Positions 7,898 through 15,898 of a stretch of 64,000 bases of DNA are shown here, one piece after another. Positions within the stretch are counted from its first letter, which is position 1. Each line of letters starts with the position of its first letter. The stretch is from Streptomyces luteogriseus. Its GTDB lineage: Bacteria; Actinomycetota; Actinomycetes; Streptomycetales; Streptomycetaceae. The notes beneath the pieces are model-generated. The model searched no databases and was not told the origin of the DNA. It worked only from the letters and a program-made list of their open reading frames with translations. The stretch lies in contig NZ_JACHMS010000001.1 in the NCBI RefSeq assembly GCF_014205055.1, positions 7,592,501 to 7,656,500 of the forward strand. The letters run 5' to 3'. The position numbers were made by a program, and so were the translations under genes.

Positions 7898-9373
7898 GTG
7901 CCCCCGTCCGTACCGTCCCCCACGCGACGCGTCGCACGCACTCTACGCACCTCGCTTTTCGCGCAGGTCACCTGCGCGCTCATCCTCGGAATCGTCGTCG
8001 GAAAGCTGTGGCCGGACACGGCCACGGCTCTCCAGCCGCTCGGCGACGGTTTCACCCGGCTCATCAAGACCGTGATCTCGCCCCTGGTGTTCTGCGTGGT
8101 CGTCGTCGGCATCGCCAAGGCCGGTGACCTGAAGGCGTTCGGCCGGATCGGGGTCAAGGCCCTGATCTGGTTCGAGATCGCCTCGACGGCCGCCCTGGTC
8201 ATCGGTCTCGTCGCCGCCAACGTCGTCGGCCCCGGCAAGGGCATGAACGTCGACCCCTCCTCGCTCGACGCCGCGGCGGTGCAGGAGACCACGGGCGGGG
8301 GTCATCTGCCCACGACGACCGAGTTCGTCCTGAACGCGCTGCCGCAGAGCTTCCTCGGAGCCTTCGCCGAGAACGAGCTGCTCCAAGTCCTCATCCTGGC
8401 CTGCCTGGTGGGCGCCGCCCTGCTGCACCTCGGGCACACCAAGGTGCCGAAGGTCCTGCCCGCGATCGAGCAGGCCCAGGACATCATCTTCGCGGTCGTC
8501 GGCTTCATCATGCGGCTGGCCCCGCTCGCGGTGTTCGGCGCCATGGCCCACTTGGTCGGCAACTACGGCCTGGGCGTGATGCGGACGTACGCCAAGCTCA
8601 TCGTGCTCTGCTACGTGGCCGCGGCGCTGTTCGTCGCGCTGCTGTCCGTAGCGCTGAAGCTGGTGACCGGCCTCAGTCTCTGGAAGTTCCTGCGGTACAT
8701 CCGCGAGGAGATGCTGCTCGCGCTCGGCACCGCGTCCACCGAGTCGGTCATGCCGCGTGTGATGCAGAAGCTGCGCCGGGCCGGTGCCCGCGACGACGCC
8801 GTGGGGCTGGTACTCCCCACCGGCTACTCCTTCAACCTCGACGGCGCCTCGCTCTATCTGTCCATCGGCACGCTGTTCATCGCCCAGGCGGTGGGGGTGG
8901 ATCTGAGTCTCGGCCAGCAGATCACCGTCGTCCTGGTGCTGATGCTGACCAGCAAGGGCATGGCGGGCATCCCCGGTTCGGCGTTCCTCGCCCTGTCCGC
9001 GACCGCCTCGTCCCTGGGGGCGATCCCCGCCGGAGCGGTCGCGCTGCTGCTCGGCGTGGACCGCATCATGGACTCGATGCGCGTCGTCACGAACCTGCTC
9101 GGCAACTGCGTCGCCGTCTTCGCGGTGTCCCGCTGGGAGGGGGCCCTGGACATCGACCGGGCGAAGCGGGTTCTGGACGGGGAGGACACCTCCCAGCCGG
9201 ACGACGGCGAGAAGGACGTCAGCGGCGAGAAGGGCGTCAGCGGCCAGAAGGACCGCCGAGACGAGACCGGCACCGAGGCGCCGGTGCCGGGCATCCCGGC
9301 TCAGAAGCCCAAGGAGTTCGAAGGTCTCAAGGAGCGCCAAGAGCTCAAGGAGCCCGCTCCCGAAGCCGGTTGA
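7898..9373 (+). CDS. dctA: C4-dicarboxylate/H+ (Na+) symporter, DctA type
   Basis: A 491-residue membrane protein of the dicarboxylate/amino acid:cation symporter family, importing succinate, fumarate or malate. Family marks include the first helix pair with the PLGDGFTRLIKTVISPLVF segment, GTASTESVMPRVM (re-entrant hairpin), LPTGYSFNLDG, the SKGMAGIPGSAF hairpin and the C-terminal NLLGN. The GTG start is preceded by AGGAGG four bases away; longer in-frame starts lie in the operator region. The C-terminal 60 residues are a charged repeat-like tail (GEKDVSGEKGVSGQKD) not found in short DctA proteins. Two operator-like palindromes sit upstream and a strong terminator follows. Confidence 0.92.
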   Translation: MPPSVPSPTRRVARTLRTSLFAQVTCALILGIVVGKLWPDTATALQPLGDGFTRLIKTVISPLVFCVVVVGIAKAGDLKAFGRIGVKALIWFEIASTAALVIGLVAANVVGPGKGMNVDPSSLDAAAVQETTGGGHLPTTTEFVLNALPQSFLGAFAENELLQVLILACLVGAALLHLGHTKVPKVLPAIEQAQDIIFAVVGFIMRLAPLAVFGAMAHLVGNYGLGVMRTYAKLIVLCYVAAALFVALLSVALKLVTGLSLWKFLRYIREEMLLALGTASTESVMPRVMQKLRRAGARDDAVGLVLPTGYSFNLDGASLYLSIGTLFIAQAVGVDLSLGQQITVVLVLMLTSKGMAGIPGSAFLALSATASSLGAIPAGAVALLLGVDRIMDSMRVVTNLLGNCVAVFAVSRWEGALDIDRAKRVLDGEDTSQPDDGEKDVSGEKGVSGQKDRRDETGTEAPVPGIPAQKPKEFEGLKERQELKEPAPEAG

Positions 9374-9382
9374 CCGGAACCA

Positions 9383-9429
9383 AGCGGGTCGCGGCCTCCG
9401 CTCAGGACGAGCGGAGGCCGCGACCCGCT
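9383..9429. terminator. Bidirectional terminator between dctA and marR
   Basis: A perfect 21-bp stem with a 5-base loop (AGGAC) lies between the convergent dctA and MarR genes. Left arm 9383-9403, right arm 9409-9429. Confidence 0.92.
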
Positions 9430-9445
9430 GTCGTGTTCCGAGCCG

Positions 9446-9895
9446 TCAGCAGGGTCCCGCCGGCGCCCCGTCGATCAGTGTGTTCAGGAGCCCACCGAGT
9501 ACCTCCCGCTGATCGCCCGTCAGCGGCGCGAGGATCTCCTCCGCGGCCGATCGGCGCGCCGCCCGCACCTCGCGCAGCGCGCCCCGGCCGTCGTCCGTGA
9601 GCTCGATGCGGATCACCCGCCGATTCGCCGGGTCCGGGACCCGCCGCACCTTGCCGCTCGCCTCCAGACCGTCGACCAGCGTCGTCACGGCCCGCGGCAC
9701 CACCTCGAGGCGCTCGGCCAGGTCGGCCATGCGCGGCGGCGAGCCCCAGTGCGCCAGCGTGCGCAACAGCCGGGACTGGGCCGGGGTGATGCCGAGGTCG
9801 CGGTGCTCCAGATGGCGTTTCTGGATGCGGTGCACCCGGCGGGTGAGCCGTAGCAACTGCTCGGCGAGCAGGCCGTCGGCGTCGGGCGTGGTCAT
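9446..9895 (-). CDS. MarR family transcriptional regulator
   Basis: A 149-residue winged-helix regulator. The DNA-binding core is visible at PPRMADLAERLEVVPRAVTTLVDGLEASGKVRRVPDPANRRVIRIELT, with the DxR wing motif; flanking helices give the dimer interface. It is divergent from an ABC exporter gene and the shared spacer holds a palindrome, so it very likely represses that exporter and itself until an effector binds. The effector is unknown. Confidence 0.9.
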   Translation of the reverse strand: MTTPDADGLLAEQLLRLTRRVHRIQKRHLEHRDLGITPAQSRLLRTLAHWGSPPRMADLAERLEVVPRAVTTLVDGLEASGKVRRVPDPANRRVIRIELTDDGRGALREVRAARRSAAEEILAPLTGDQREVLGGLLNTLIDGAPAGPC

Positions 9896-9919
9896 GTGGG
9901 AACAATATCAGGATGCAGT

Positions 9920-9944
9920 TCATTGTGAGCATAGGTAACAATGA
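9920..9944. promoter_or_regulatory. MarR-type operator between divergent marR and ABC exporter
   Basis: TCATTGT and ACAATGA form perfect 7-bp arms around an 11-base spacer, centred in the 86-base divergent intergenic region. The region is AT-rich compared with its surroundings and must hold both promoters. Confidence 0.6.
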
Positions 9945-9981
9945 GCTGTGATCCGATCCGCCGCATCCCTCGTAGGAGCCC

Positions 9982-11784
9982 ATGCATCCCGACCGTGAAG
10001 CCCCCTGGACCCCGCCGGCCGACTCGAAGGAGCAGCCCCGGCAGGTCCGCCGCATCCTCGGCCTCTTCCGCCCCTACCGGGGCCGCCTGGCGATCGTCGG
10101 CCTGCTGGTCGGTGCCGCGTCACTGGTCTCGGTGGCCACGCCCTTCCTGCTGAAGGAGATCCTCGACGTCGCGATCCCCGAGGGGCGCACGGGCCTGCTC
10201 AGCCTGCTCGCCCTCGGCATGATCCTCAGTGCTGTCCTCACCAGCGTCTTCGGAGTCCTCCAGACCCTGATCTCCACGACCGTCGGCCAGCGCGTCATGC
10301 ACGACCTGCGCACCGCCGTCTACGGCCGGCTCCAGCGCATGTCCCTCGCCTTCTTCACGCGTACGCGCACGGGCGAGGTGCAGTCGCGCATCGCCAACGA
10401 CATCGGCGGCATGCAGGCCACCGTCACCTCCACCGCGACCTCCCTGGTCTCCAACGTCACCAGCGTGGTCGCCACGATCGTCGCGATGATCGCCCTGGAC
10501 TGGCGCCTGACGGTCGTCTCCCTGCTGTTGCTGCCGGTGTTCGTGTGGATCAGCCGCCGCGTCGGCAACGAACGCCGCAAGATCACCACCCAGCGGCAGA
10601 AGCAGATGGCCGCGATGGCCGCCACCGTCACCGAGTCGCTCTCCGTCAGCGGCATCCTGCTCGGCCGCACGATGGGCCGCTCCGACTCGCTGACGAAGTC
10701 CTTCTCCGACGAGTCCGAGGAACTCGTCGACCTGGAGGTGCGGTCGAACATGGCCGGCCGGTGGCGCATGGCCGTCATCACCATCGTCATGGCCGCCCTG
10801 CCCGCCGTCATCTACTGGACCGCCGGCATGGCCCTCCAACTGGGCGGCCCAGAGGTCTCCATCGGCACGATCGTCGCCTTCGTCTCGCTTCAGCAAGGCC
10901 TGTTCCGCCCGGCCGTGAGTCTGCTGTCGACCGGAGTGCAGATCCAGACCTCGCTCGCCCTCTTCCAGCGCATCTTCGAGTACCTCGACCTGCCGATCGA
11001 CATCACCGAGCGCCCCGATCCGGTGCGCCTGGACCGGATCAAGGGCGAGGTCCGCTTCGAGAACGTCTCCTTCGGCTACGACGGCAAGGGCGCCCCCGTC
11101 CTCGACGGCATCGACCTCACCGTCCCGGCGGGCAGCAGCCTCGCGATCGTCGGCTCCACCGGCGCCGGTAAGTCGACGCTGGGCTATCTGGTGCCCCGTC
11201 TCTACGACGTCACCGGCGGCCGCGTCACCCTCGACGGGACGGACGTCCGCGACCTCGACTTCGACACCCTGGCGCGTGCGGTCGGCGTCGTCTCGCAGGA
11301 GACGTACCTCTTCCACGCCTCGGTCGCCGAGAATCTGCGCTTCGCCAAGCCCGACGCCACCGACGAGGAACTGCACCAGGCGGCGAAGGCCGCCCAGATC
11401 CACGACCACATCGCGGCCCTGCCCGACGGCTACGACACCGTCGTCGGTGAGCGCGGGCACCGCTTCTCCGGCGGGGAGAAGCAGCGCCTGGCCATCGCCC
11501 GCACCATCCTGCGCGACCCGCCGGTGCTCATCCTCGACGAGGCCACCAGCGCGCTGGACACCCGGACCGAGGCCGCCGTCCAGGACGCCATCGACGCCCT
11601 GTCGGCCAACCGCACGACCCTCACCATCGCCCACCGGCTGTCCACCGTGCGCGGCGCCGACCAGATCGTGGTCCTCGACTCGGGCCGCGCGGTCGAACGC
11701 GGCACGCACGAGGAGCTCCTGGAGGAGGGCGGCCGGTACGCGGCGCTGGTACGCCGGGACGCTCAACTGGAACCGACAAGATGA
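9982..11784 (+). CDS. ABC transporter, fused permease and ATPase (multidrug-type exporter)
   Basis: A 600-residue half-transporter with six helices in residues about 30-320 and a C-terminal ATPase. All ATPase motifs are intact: Walker A GSTGAGKST, Q-loop VSQETYLF, signature FSGGEKQR, Walker B VLILDEATSALD and H-loop IAHRLST. It can therefore work as a homodimer, unlike the exporter near 3 kb. The start ATG follows GTAGGAGCCC. Its divergent partner is a MarR regulator, a common arrangement for inducible drug or metabolite efflux. The substrate cannot be read from the sequence. Confidence 0.92.
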   Translation: MHPDREAPWTPPADSKEQPRQVRRILGLFRPYRGRLAIVGLLVGAASLVSVATPFLLKEILDVAIPEGRTGLLSLLALGMILSAVLTSVFGVLQTLISTTVGQRVMHDLRTAVYGRLQRMSLAFFTRTRTGEVQSRIANDIGGMQATVTSTATSLVSNVTSVVATIVAMIALDWRLTVVSLLLLPVFVWISRRVGNERRKITTQRQKQMAAMAATVTESLSVSGILLGRTMGRSDSLTKSFSDESEELVDLEVRSNMAGRWRMAVITIVMAALPAVIYWTAGMALQLGGPEVSIGTIVAFVSLQQGLFRPAVSLLSTGVQIQTSLALFQRIFEYLDLPIDITERPDPVRLDRIKGEVRFENVSFGYDGKGAPVLDGIDLTVPAGSSLAIVGSTGAGKSTLGYLVPRLYDVTGGRVTLDGTDVRDLDFDTLARAVGVVSQETYLFHASVAENLRFAKPDATDEELHQAAKAAQIHDHIAALPDGYDTVVGERGHRFSGGEKQRLAIARTILRDPPVLILDEATSALDTRTEAAVQDAIDALSANRTTLTIAHRLSTVRGADQIVVLDSGRAVERGTHEELLEEGGRYAALVRRDAQLEPTR

Positions 11785-11827
11785 AAATATGCCGGGTTTG
11801 TGACGATATGCGGGTTACCGTGCCCGC

Positions 11828-12676
11828 ATGCAGAAGAACACTCCGCCACGGAGCACGATTCGACTGACGCGCAGGGGCCGTATCGCCCTCGTCGCGACCG
11901 GAGCCGTCGTGGTCGGTACCGCCGTGGCGGTGCCGCTGCTGACCCTGGGGACCGAGGAGGAGAGCCGGCCCGCGACCCTGGCGATCCCCGAGGGATGGCG
12001 CGCGAGCCAGGTGTACACGGCCGTCGACAAGGCACTCGCCCTGCCCGCCGGCAGTACCAAGAAGTCCCTGGACAAGGCGGCCCTGAAACTGCCGAACGAC
12101 GCCGCGGGCAATCCGGAGGGCTATCTCTTCCCGGCCACCTATCCGCTCCAGGAGAAGGCCACACCGGACAAGCTCCTCGCGCTGATGGTCGACACCGCGA
12201 ACGAGAAGTTCAACGGCGCGCCCATCGCCGCCGGGGCGCAGCGCAACGCCATGAACGTGTACCAGGCCGTCACCATCGCGAGCATCGTCCAGGCGGAGGC
12301 GGCCACCAGGGCCGACATGGGCAGGGTGGCCCGGGTGATCTTCAACCGACTCGAGCGCGGCATGCCGCTGCAGATGGACTCCACCATCAACTACGCCCTC
12401 AACCGCTCCACCCTCCGTACGACGGAGAGCGACACGCGGATCGAGAGCCCCTACAACTCGTACCAGCGCATGGGTCTGCCGCCCACGCCCATCGGCAACC
12501 CCGGCGAGGAGGCGATGCGCGCGGCCATCAACCCGCCCCCGGGCAACTGGCTGTACTTCGTCACCGTACGCCCGGGCGAGACCCGCTTCACGGCGGACTA
12601 CCAGGAACACCAGCGCAACGTCGCGGAGTTCAACGCGCAGACGAAGAAGAAGAGCGGGGCGCAGGCGGCCGGGTGA
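11828..12676 (+). CDS. MltG/YceG-like endolytic transglycosylase, short form
   Basis: A 282-residue protein with one N-terminal membrane helix (residues about 20-42) and an extracytoplasmic YceG domain. The catalytic glutamate is in ASIVQAEA, followed by the diagnostic VARVIFNRLERGMPLQMDSTINYAL block and the PYNSY and PIGNPG segments. MltG cleaves nascent peptidoglycan strands and sets glycan length. The protein is shorter than usual actinobacterial MltG and lacks the long cytoplasmic N-terminus, so it is probably a paralogue of the housekeeping enzyme. Confidence 0.88.
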   Translation: MQKNTPPRSTIRLTRRGRIALVATGAVVVGTAVAVPLLTLGTEEESRPATLAIPEGWRASQVYTAVDKALALPAGSTKKSLDKAALKLPNDAAGNPEGYLFPATYPLQEKATPDKLLALMVDTANEKFNGAPIAAGAQRNAMNVYQAVTIASIVQAEAATRADMGRVARVIFNRLERGMPLQMDSTINYALNRSTLRTTESDTRIESPYNSYQRMGLPPTPIGNPGEEAMRAAINPPPGNWLYFVTVRPGETRFTADYQEHQRNVAEFNAQTKKKSGAQAAG

Positions 12677-12700
12677 GGTCCCGGCTCGTCCCTCCCCGTG

Positions 12701-13777
12701 TCACGCCGCGGCCGGCTCCCGCTCCAGCAGGCGCCTGATGTCCCGCACGGCCGCGCGGCCTGCCCGGTTGGCTCCGATGGTGCTGGCCGACGGTCCGTAG
12801 CCGACCAGATGGATGCGCGGGTCCGCGGCCGCGTGCGTGCCGTCCATGCGGATGCCGCCGCCCGGGGCCCGCAGCCGCAGCGGTGCGAGGTGGTCGATGG
12901 CCGCGCGGAAGCCGGTGGCCCAGAGGATGACGTCGGCGTCGATGTGGCGGCCGTCCTGCCAGTCCACTCCCGTGGGCGTGATGCGGTCGAACATCGGCTG
13001 CCGGTCGAGCACCCCGTCCTCGATGCCCTGCCGGATCGCGTCGTTGAGCGGCAGCCCGGTGACCGAGACGACGCTGCGGGGCGGCAGCCCCTGCCGTACC
13101 CGTTCCTCGACGAGCGCCACCGCCGCGCGTCCGGCGTCTTCGTCGAAGGGGCCCTCGCGGAAGACCGGCGGGCGCCGCGTCACCCAGGTGGTGGCCGCCG
13201 CGTACGAGGCGATCTCCAGCAGATGCTGGGTGCCCGAGGCGCCGCCGCCCACGACCACGACCCGCTGCCCGGCGAACTCCTCGGGGCCGGGGTACTGCGC
13301 GGTGTGCAACTGCCGCCCCCGGAACGTCTCCTGGCCCGGATAGCGCGGCCAGAACGGCCGGTCCCAGGTGCCGGTCGCGTTGATCAGCGCCCGGGTCGAC
13401 CACACCCCGTCCGAGGTCTCCACGAGCAGCCGCCCGCCGGACCCCTCGCGCACCGCCCGTACGTCCACCGGGCGCCTGACCCGCAGGTCGAAGGTCCGCT
13501 CGTAGCGGTCGAAGTACTCACGGATCACCTCGGCGGACGGGCGTTCCGGGTCGGCGTCCGTGAGCTCCATGCCCGGCAGGGCGTGCATCCCGTGCACCTT
13601 GCCGTACGTCAGCGACGGCCAGCGGAACTGCCAGGCGCCGCCGGGGCCGGGGGAGTGGTCCAGCACGACGAAGTCGCTGCCCGGCTCGAAACCGGACCGC
13701 CGCAGGTGATAGCCGGCTGCCAGACCGGCCTGACCGGCTCCTGTGACGACTACCTCGACCTCGCGCGTGTTGTTCAC
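12701..13777 (-). CDS. Flavin-dependent monooxygenase / NAD(P)-binding oxidoreductase
   Basis: A 358-residue soluble protein with two Rossmann motifs: GAGQAG at the N-terminus for FAD and GGGASG near residue 175 for NADPH. The ATGF segment (ILWATGFRAAIDHL) is typical of class B flavin monooxygenases and related trimethylamine or Baeyer-Villiger-like enzymes. I chose the GTG just before the FAD-binding strand; a longer in-frame start adds 39 residues without family similarity and overlaps the promoter. The substrate is unknown. Confidence 0.85.
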   Translation of the reverse strand: MNNTREVEVVVTGAGQAGLAAGYHLRRSGFEPGSDFVVLDHSPGPGGAWQFRWPSLTYGKVHGMHALPGMELTDADPERPSAEVIREYFDRYERTFDLRVRRPVDVRAVREGSGGRLLVETSDGVWSTRALINATGTWDRPFWPRYPGQETFRGRQLHTAQYPGPEEFAGQRVVVVGGGASGTQHLLEIASYAAATTWVTRRPPVFREGPFDEDAGRAAVALVEERVRQGLPPRSVVSVTGLPLNDAIRQGIEDGVLDRQPMFDRITPTGVDWQDGRHIDADVILWATGFRAAIDHLAPLRLRAPGGGIRMDGTHAAADPRIHLVGYGPSASTIGANRAGRAAVRDIRRLLEREPAAA

Positions 13778-13947
13778 ACTTCTACTAACCGGGGCGGGGC
13801 CGTGGATCTTCCCACGGTGGATCTTCTCGGCGGAGGGCGTGGCTCCGAACGAGTGGACTCCTCCCCGCCCGAGCCACAAGGCGGTCCCCGGCATCGGTGC
13901 GGGTGGTGATGTTCCTTCGTCCCGCCCCCTCCGGAAGAGGCGCCCCG

Positions 13948-15150
13948 ATGCGACGTACTCCCTCTCGCCGTCTGTTCGCCGCAGTACTGCTCGTGGCGTC
14001 CGTGCTGGCCCCGATGGCGGTGATGCCCGCCGCGGCGGCCCCAGGCCCCGGCGCCGCCCGCCACGACCGGGGCGACTCCCCGCGGCACGGTCTCGGAGCC
14101 GAGCTCACCGAACGGCTCGACCGCGCCGTCGCGGAGGCCCGCGAGCAGGCCGGCATCCCCGGGGTCGTCGTCGGGCTGTGGATGCCGGGCAAGGGGAGCT
14201 ACGTCCGCGCCACCGGCGTGGCCGACACCGTCACCCGCCTGCCGATGACCGCCGACTCCTCCGTGCGGATCGGCAGCGAGACCAAGACCTTCACGGTCAC
14301 CGCGCTGCTCGAACTCGTGGACGACGGCCGGATCGGGCTGGACGACCCGATCGCGAAGTACGTCAGGGGCGTGCCGAACGGCCACCGGATCACCCTGCGC
14401 CAGCTCGCCGGGATGCGCAGCGGCCTGTTCCCGTACACCGCCGACGCCGGCTTCCTCCACGACCTGCTCAGCGACCCGGAGCGGTACTTCAACCCCCGCG
14501 AGGTCCTCACCTACGGTTTCCGGCACGCGAACACCTTCGGGCCGGGCGAGGACTTCCAGTACTCCAACACCAATCTCGTCCTGCTCGGCCTGGTGATCGA
14601 GAAGGTCACCGGACGCAAGCTCGCCGACGTCCTCCATGAGCGGGTGCTGCGCCCGGCCGGCCTGCGCCACACCCTGTTCCCGCAGGACGACGAGTTCCCC
14701 GAGCCGCACCCGCGCGGCTACACCGACCAGACGCTCAGCGGCGAGGTCGAGGACGTCACCGACTGGAACCCCAGCTGGGCCTGGGCGGCCGGGGCGATGA
14801 TCTCGGACCTGCACGACCTGCGCCGCTGGGCGAAGGTCGTCGCCACCGGCGAACTGCTCAGCCCGCAGACCCAGGCGCAGCGTCTGAGGATGCTGCCCAC
14901 CGGCTACCCCGGCACCGATTACGGCCTCGGCATCTTCGAGACCAACGGCTGGATCGGCCACAACGGCTCGATCCCGGGCTACGAGACCGTGACCGTCTAC
15001 CTGCCCTCGCAGAAGGCCACCCTGGTCATCATGATCAACACGGATGTCGTGGTCGACGGCCAGGAACCGTCGACGCTGCTCGCCCGGGCGGTCACCGCTG
15101 TCGCGACCCCCGACAACGTCTACGACGGCTCGGTCGTCACCAGGCCGTGA
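13948..15150 (+). CDS. Secreted serine hydrolase, beta-lactamase class C / DD-peptidase family
   Basis: A 400-residue exported protein with a signal peptide ending near MPAAAA. The serine beta-lactamase-like fold is shown by the SxxK motif (GSETKTF), the YxN motif (YSNTN) and HNGS in the position of KTG. These residues form the active site of D-alanyl-D-alanine carboxypeptidases and esterases of the EstB/AmpC group. The true substrate could be peptidoglycan stem peptides or an ester. GGAAGAGG precedes the chosen ATG. It is divergent from the flavin monooxygenase. Confidence 0.9.
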   Translation: MRRTPSRRLFAAVLLVASVLAPMAVMPAAAAPGPGAARHDRGDSPRHGLGAELTERLDRAVAEAREQAGIPGVVVGLWMPGKGSYVRATGVADTVTRLPMTADSSVRIGSETKTFTVTALLELVDDGRIGLDDPIAKYVRGVPNGHRITLRQLAGMRSGLFPYTADAGFLHDLLSDPERYFNPREVLTYGFRHANTFGPGEDFQYSNTNLVLLGLVIEKVTGRKLADVLHERVLRPAGLRHTLFPQDDEFPEPHPRGYTDQTLSGEVEDVTDWNPSWAWAAGAMISDLHDLRRWAKVVATGELLSPQTQAQRLRMLPTGYPGTDYGLGIFETNGWIGHNGSIPGYETVTVYLPSQKATLVIMINTDVVVDGQEPSTLLARAVTAVATPDNVYDGSVVTRP

Positions 15151-15262
15151 CGCGCGCGGTCCCCCGTTCCGGCGGCGGGGGACCCCACGTCCCTGCCGCC
15201 GCCCGGCCCGGCGTGGCCCGTGGTGTCCCGGAGAAGTCCGGAGTGTGCGTCAGGATGGAGGC

Positions 15263-15685
15263 ATGTCAGATGTCTTCACCACCCGAGTTCTCGACGTCAG
15301 CACCGGTGCCGCGGAGAAGGTCCTCGACATCACGGGCGAATGCGAGTCCTTCCTGCGCGAGGCGGCGGGCGGCCGTGACGGCCTCCTCAACGTCTTCGTT
15401 CCGCACGCCACGGCCGGTATCGCCGTTCTGGAGACCGGCGCCGGCAGCGACGACGACCTCCTGGCCGCGCTGCACACCCTGCTGCCCGCCGACGACCGCT
15501 GGCAGCACCGGCACGGCAGCCCCGGCCACGGCCGCGACCATGTGCTGCCCGCTCTCGTCCCGCCCCACGCGACCCTGCCGGTGCTGGGTGGCCGGCTGGA
15601 GCTCGGCACCTGGCAATCGGTGTGCCTGGTGGACACCAACAGGGACAACCCGCAACGGAAGGTGCGCCTGAGTTTCCTGGGGTGA
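15263..15685 (+). CDS. YjbQ/UPF0047 family protein
   Basis: A 140-residue protein with the conserved core NVFVPHATAGIAVLE and the C-terminal GTWQSVCLVDTN strand, diagnostic of the YjbQ (UPF0047) family. Some members have weak thiamin phosphate synthase activity, but the physiological role is unsettled. TGGAGG lies just before the ATG. Confidence 0.9.
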   Translation: MSDVFTTRVLDVSTGAAEKVLDITGECESFLREAAGGRDGLLNVFVPHATAGIAVLETGAGSDDDLLAALHTLLPADDRWQHRHGSPGHGRDHVLPALVPPHATLPVLGGRLELGTWQSVCLVDTNRDNPQRKVRLSFLG

Positions 15686-15834
15686 GCGTGTCCTGCCGCC
15701 CCGGCCCGGGTGGCCCCCGCCACCCCATACCGGGTGACCTTGCCGCTCCGGCCTGGGCGGTCCCGCCGCTCCGGTCCGCCGGCCGTCGGCCCCGCGTGGT
15801 CCCGGCGCGCCGTGACGCCCGCCCTTAATGCCCG

Positions 15835-15840
15835 TATTCT
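15835..15840 (+). promoter_or_regulatory. Possible -10 element for the large phosphatase gene
   Basis: TATTCT lies in a short AT-rich island about 60 bases upstream of the preferred GTG start. The -35 is not obvious, so this is tentative. Confidence 0.3.
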
Positions 15841-15898
15841 CATCAATGCCAGATTCTCTTCCGAGCAGCGGATATCGCGGGCGCAAGTGAGGCGAAGC

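Noticed and set aside
13800..13817. CCGTGG / CCACGG inverted repeat near the flavin monooxygenase start
   Set aside because: The arms are only 6 bp in GC-rich sequence and part of a direct repeat (gtggatctt); not enough to call an operator.
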